Of a stretch of 64,000 nt of DNA, positions 61,974 to 64,000 are shown in pieces (the stretch's first letter is position 1; each line of letters starts with the position of its first letter). The position numbers were made by a program, and so were the translations under genes. The notes under the pieces were generated by a model that saw only the letters and a program-made list of their open reading frames with translations, was not told the origin of the DNA and made no database searches. The stretch is from Sphingomonas sp. HITSZ_GF (GTDB taxonomy: Bacteria > Pseudomonadota > Alphaproteobacteria > Sphingomonadales > Sphingomonadaceae): the NCBI RefSeq assembly GCF_029543155.1, contig NZ_JARQXA010000005.1:310001-374000 (forward strand), in the 5' to 3' direction.

Positions 61974-64000
61974 ATGAAAGGAAAGATTGCACTCGCTTGC
62001 TCAGCCGCCCTGGCCACCTGCATTGCAGCGCCGGCTTTCGCGCAGCAGACCCCCGACGCGCCCGCCGCGCATCCGGAAGCGCAACTTACCACCAATGACG
62101 AGATCGTCGTCACCGCGCGCAAGCGCAGCGAGCGCGTGCAGGATGTCCCCGCTACGGTCGGCCTGATCGATGCCGACACGATCGCCGCCAAGGCGGTGCA
62201 GGACTTCACCGACATCTCGCTGGTCGCGCCGTCGATCAACATCTCGGACGCGCCGAGCCCCAACGCCTTCTCGATCACGATCCGCGGCCTCGGCTCGGAG
62301 CCAGGCAACCCCTCGTTCGACAGCTCGGTCTCGCTGTTCGTCGACGGCGTCTATACGCCGCGCTCGCGCGAATTCTCGACCTCGCTGTTCGATGTCGGCG
62401 GGATCGAGACGATCAAGGGCACCCAGGCGGCGCTGCTCGGCAAGAACACCAGCCTCGGCGCAGTCAATCTGACGACGCGCAATCCCGGCGACCATGTCGG
62501 CTACGACATTCGCGCCACCCACGAGTTCGAGATCTACAAGAACCGGGTCGAAGGCGGGATTGATCTGCCGCTCAGCGACAGTTTCGCGGTCCGCATCTCG
62601 GGCCTGTACGACTACAACCGCGGCGCGATCCAGAACCGGATCGACAAGAGCTACGGCCCCAGCACCGATGCGCGCGCCGGCCGGATAAAGGCGGTGTGGA
62701 AGCCCAGCGCCGATCTCGACGTCACCGCGATGTACCAGGTCACCCGCGAAGTGAACAACGGCGCCACCGCCGAGTTCGTCAAGGCCACGCCGGTGCCGGG
62801 CGCGCTGGCCGCGGCGGCGGGCTATCCGGGCACGATCGAGACCAATCTCGACAACAGCACCTCGGTCTATTCGCCGGCGCTTGGCGGCGCTGGCCACGGC
62901 GTGATGAACAGCCAGCGCGGCGCGCTCACGGTCAACTGGAAGCTCGGCGACTACACGCTCACCGCGCAGACCGGCTATACCCAGTCGGACACCAGTTCGA
63001 ACAGCAACGTCGCCTTCGTGCCGGGCAATTACGGGCTGCAATGGGTCACCGACAAGTCGAAGCAGGTGACGCAGGAAATCCGGCTGACCTCGCCCCAGGG
63101 CCGCGACGTCCAGTTCATCGTCGGCGCGCTCTATCTCAACGGCAGCTACGACAACGATACCACCGGCAAATTCGCCTATCCGGGAACGCCGCCGGTCACC
63201 GGTACCTCGCTGACCAACTTCAACCAGGACAATGAGGCGTTCTCAGGCTTCGGCCAGGTCGATGTGAAGCCGGTCAAGGACCTCACCATCTCCGCGGGCC
63301 TGCGCTACACCAGCGAGACCAAGTCGGTCGATCTCGGCCGCAAGGCGGTGGTACCGGGACTGTACAGCACGGTCGTGCTGCCGCCCTATGCGCCCTTCTC
63401 GATGTCCAAGACCGAAGGCAATGTCGATGCCTCGCTCGGGCTCAGCTACAAGCTCTCGCCCACGGCGATGGTCTATGCGTCGATCGGCCAGGGCACCAAG
63501 GCGGGCGGCTATGCCCAGTCGGCCTCGTTCCTCGACAAGTCCGAATATGATCCCGAGCGCGCGCGCACGGCCGAGTTCGGCTTCAAGAGCCAGTTCGCCG
63601 ATCGCCGGCTGACGATCAACGCGGCAGCCTTCTACACCGAAGTGAAGGACTTCCAGCTGGTCACCTTCACCGGCCTCGCCTTCGAAGTGCAGAACACCAA
63701 TCTGCGCACCTATGGCGTGGAATCCGAGATCGCCTGGGCGCCGCGGCGCGACATGCGCTTCTACTGGAACAACACCTATGCCAATGCGCAGGACACGATC
63801 ACGCACAGCGACACCACGCATGCGCCGCGCTGGGCCGGCGTCGTCGGTGGATCGTTCAGCCCCGAGATCGCCGACGGCATCCGCTTCTCGCTCGACGGCG
63901 ACCTCACTTATCGCTCGAGCGAAACCGGCCAGCGCAACCAGGCCAACGTGATCCGCATCCAGCCGTCGCAGCGGATCAACGCCAGCATCGGCCTGCTCAG
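61974..64000 (+). CDS. TonB-dependent receptor (TBDR D), 5' part (partial)
   Basis: The frame runs from an ATG at 61974 (GGGAGGG upstream) to the window end, 675 residues so far. A signal peptide ends near APAFAQQ; TonB-box region DEIVVTARKRSERVQ; plug DVPATVGLIDAD with FSITIRGLGSE and GIETIKGTQAALLGKN; then barrel strands. The ARKRSERVQDVP start is the sphingomonad siderophore/xenobiotic-type TBDR, clearly different from TBDRs A-C. Placed behind an aromatic catabolic operon with a shared operator candidate, it may import the aromatic substrate or a glycoside or ester of it. Confidence 0.92.
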   Translation, partial: MKGKIALACSAALATCIAAPAFAQQTPDAPAAHPEAQLTTNDEIVVTARKRSERVQDVPATVGLIDADTIAAKAVQDFTDISLVAPSINISDAPSPNAFSITIRGLGSEPGNPSFDSSVSLFVDGVYTPRSREFSTSLFDVGGIETIKGTQAALLGKNTSLGAVNLTTRNPGDHVGYDIRATHEFEIYKNRVEGGIDLPLSDSFAVRISGLYDYNRGAIQNRIDKSYGPSTDARAGRIKAVWKPSADLDVTAMYQVTREVNNGATAEFVKATPVPGALAAAAGYPGTIETNLDNSTSVYSPALGGAGHGVMNSQRGALTVNWKLGDYTLTAQTGYTQSDTSSNSNVAFVPGNYGLQWVTDKSKQVTQEIRLTSPQGRDVQFIVGALYLNGSYDNDTTGKFAYPGTPPVTGTSLTNFNQDNEAFSGFGQVDVKPVKDLTISAGLRYTSETKSVDLGRKAVVPGLYSTVVLPPYAPFSMSKTEGNVDASLGLSYKLSPTAMVYASIGQGTKAGGYAQSASFLDKSEYDPERARTAEFGFKSQFADRRLTINAAAFYTEVKDFQLVTFTGLAFEVQNTNLRTYGVESEIAWAPRRDMRFYWNNTYANAQDTITHSDTTHAPRWAGVVGGSFSPEIADGIRFSLDGDLTYRSSETGQRNQANVIRIQPSQRINASIGLL

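Overview
The window is a stretch of chromosome from an alphaproteobacterium, most likely Sphingomonas or a close relative. The reasons are the high GC content (roughly two thirds, by eye), many GTG starts and four-base ATGA/GTGA overlaps, four TonB-dependent receptors (TBDRs), the TBDR-SapC-cupin-tryptophan halogenase gene set typical of sphingomonads and Caulobacter, and intergenic palindromes of the type GTCATCCCGGCGAAAG. There is no phage, insertion sequence, CRISPR array or rRNA. One tRNA (Tyr, GTA) is present. Gene order is dominated by nutrient scavenging: polysaccharide and aromatic compound use.

Region by region. 1-7 kb: end of an acyl-CoA ligase, a carboxylesterase/MFS operon divergent from a TetR regulator, then an SDR dehydrogenase coupled to a secreted GH1-like glycosidase. 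7-14 kb: lipoprotein cytochrome c, a PadR-type regulator with its membrane partner, tRNA-Tyr, an M28 peptidase coupled to rlmB, a 2Fe-2S ferredoxin, an AlkA-like glycosylase and a ROK sugar kinase. 14-25 kb: TBDR A divergent from an aldo/keto reductase; a translationally coupled three-gene operon (unrecognised membrane protein, DyP-type peroxidase, atypical P450) divergent from a secreted GH43 glycosidase. 25-30 kb: a DUF559 gene between inverted repeats, a tryptophan-halogenase-like flavoprotein, an alginate-export-type porin and a CPA2 antiporter. 30-35 kb: a toxin-antitoxin pair and a signalling island (GAF protein, two single-domain receivers, a hybrid kinase split by a frameshift at a G7 tract).

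35-53 kb holds two adjacent glycan-uptake modules. The first is TBDR B - SapC - cupin-like protein - halogenase. The second is TBDR C, a GntR regulator, two five-bladed-propeller glycosidases, a GH115 alpha-glucuronidase and two tandem secreted proteins that look like clan GH-A hydrolases. Near-identical TTGGCCTGAC-type sites upstream of TBDR C and in the divergent promoter at 46.6 kb suggest the GntR protein controls the whole second module. The GH115 enzyme points to a (4-O-methyl)glucuronic acid-decorated polysaccharide such as glucuronoxylan.

53-64 kb looks like an aromatic-compound catabolic cluster: flavin hydroxylase, VOC-type ring-cleavage dioxygenase, metallo-beta-lactamase-fold hydrolase, ACMSD-like amidohydrolase, FAH-type hydrolase, acetoacetyl-CoA synthetase, a second GntR regulator and TBDR D (cut by the window end). 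An exact 13-mer shared by two promoters of this cluster is a candidate operator. Substrate unknown. Stretches above 300 bases without a protein gene are 9271-9613 (tRNA-Tyr and its hairpin, otherwise nothing seen), 17324-17636 (divergent promoter with dyads) and 61630-61973 (a doubtful 68-codon ORF plus the TBDR D promoter).
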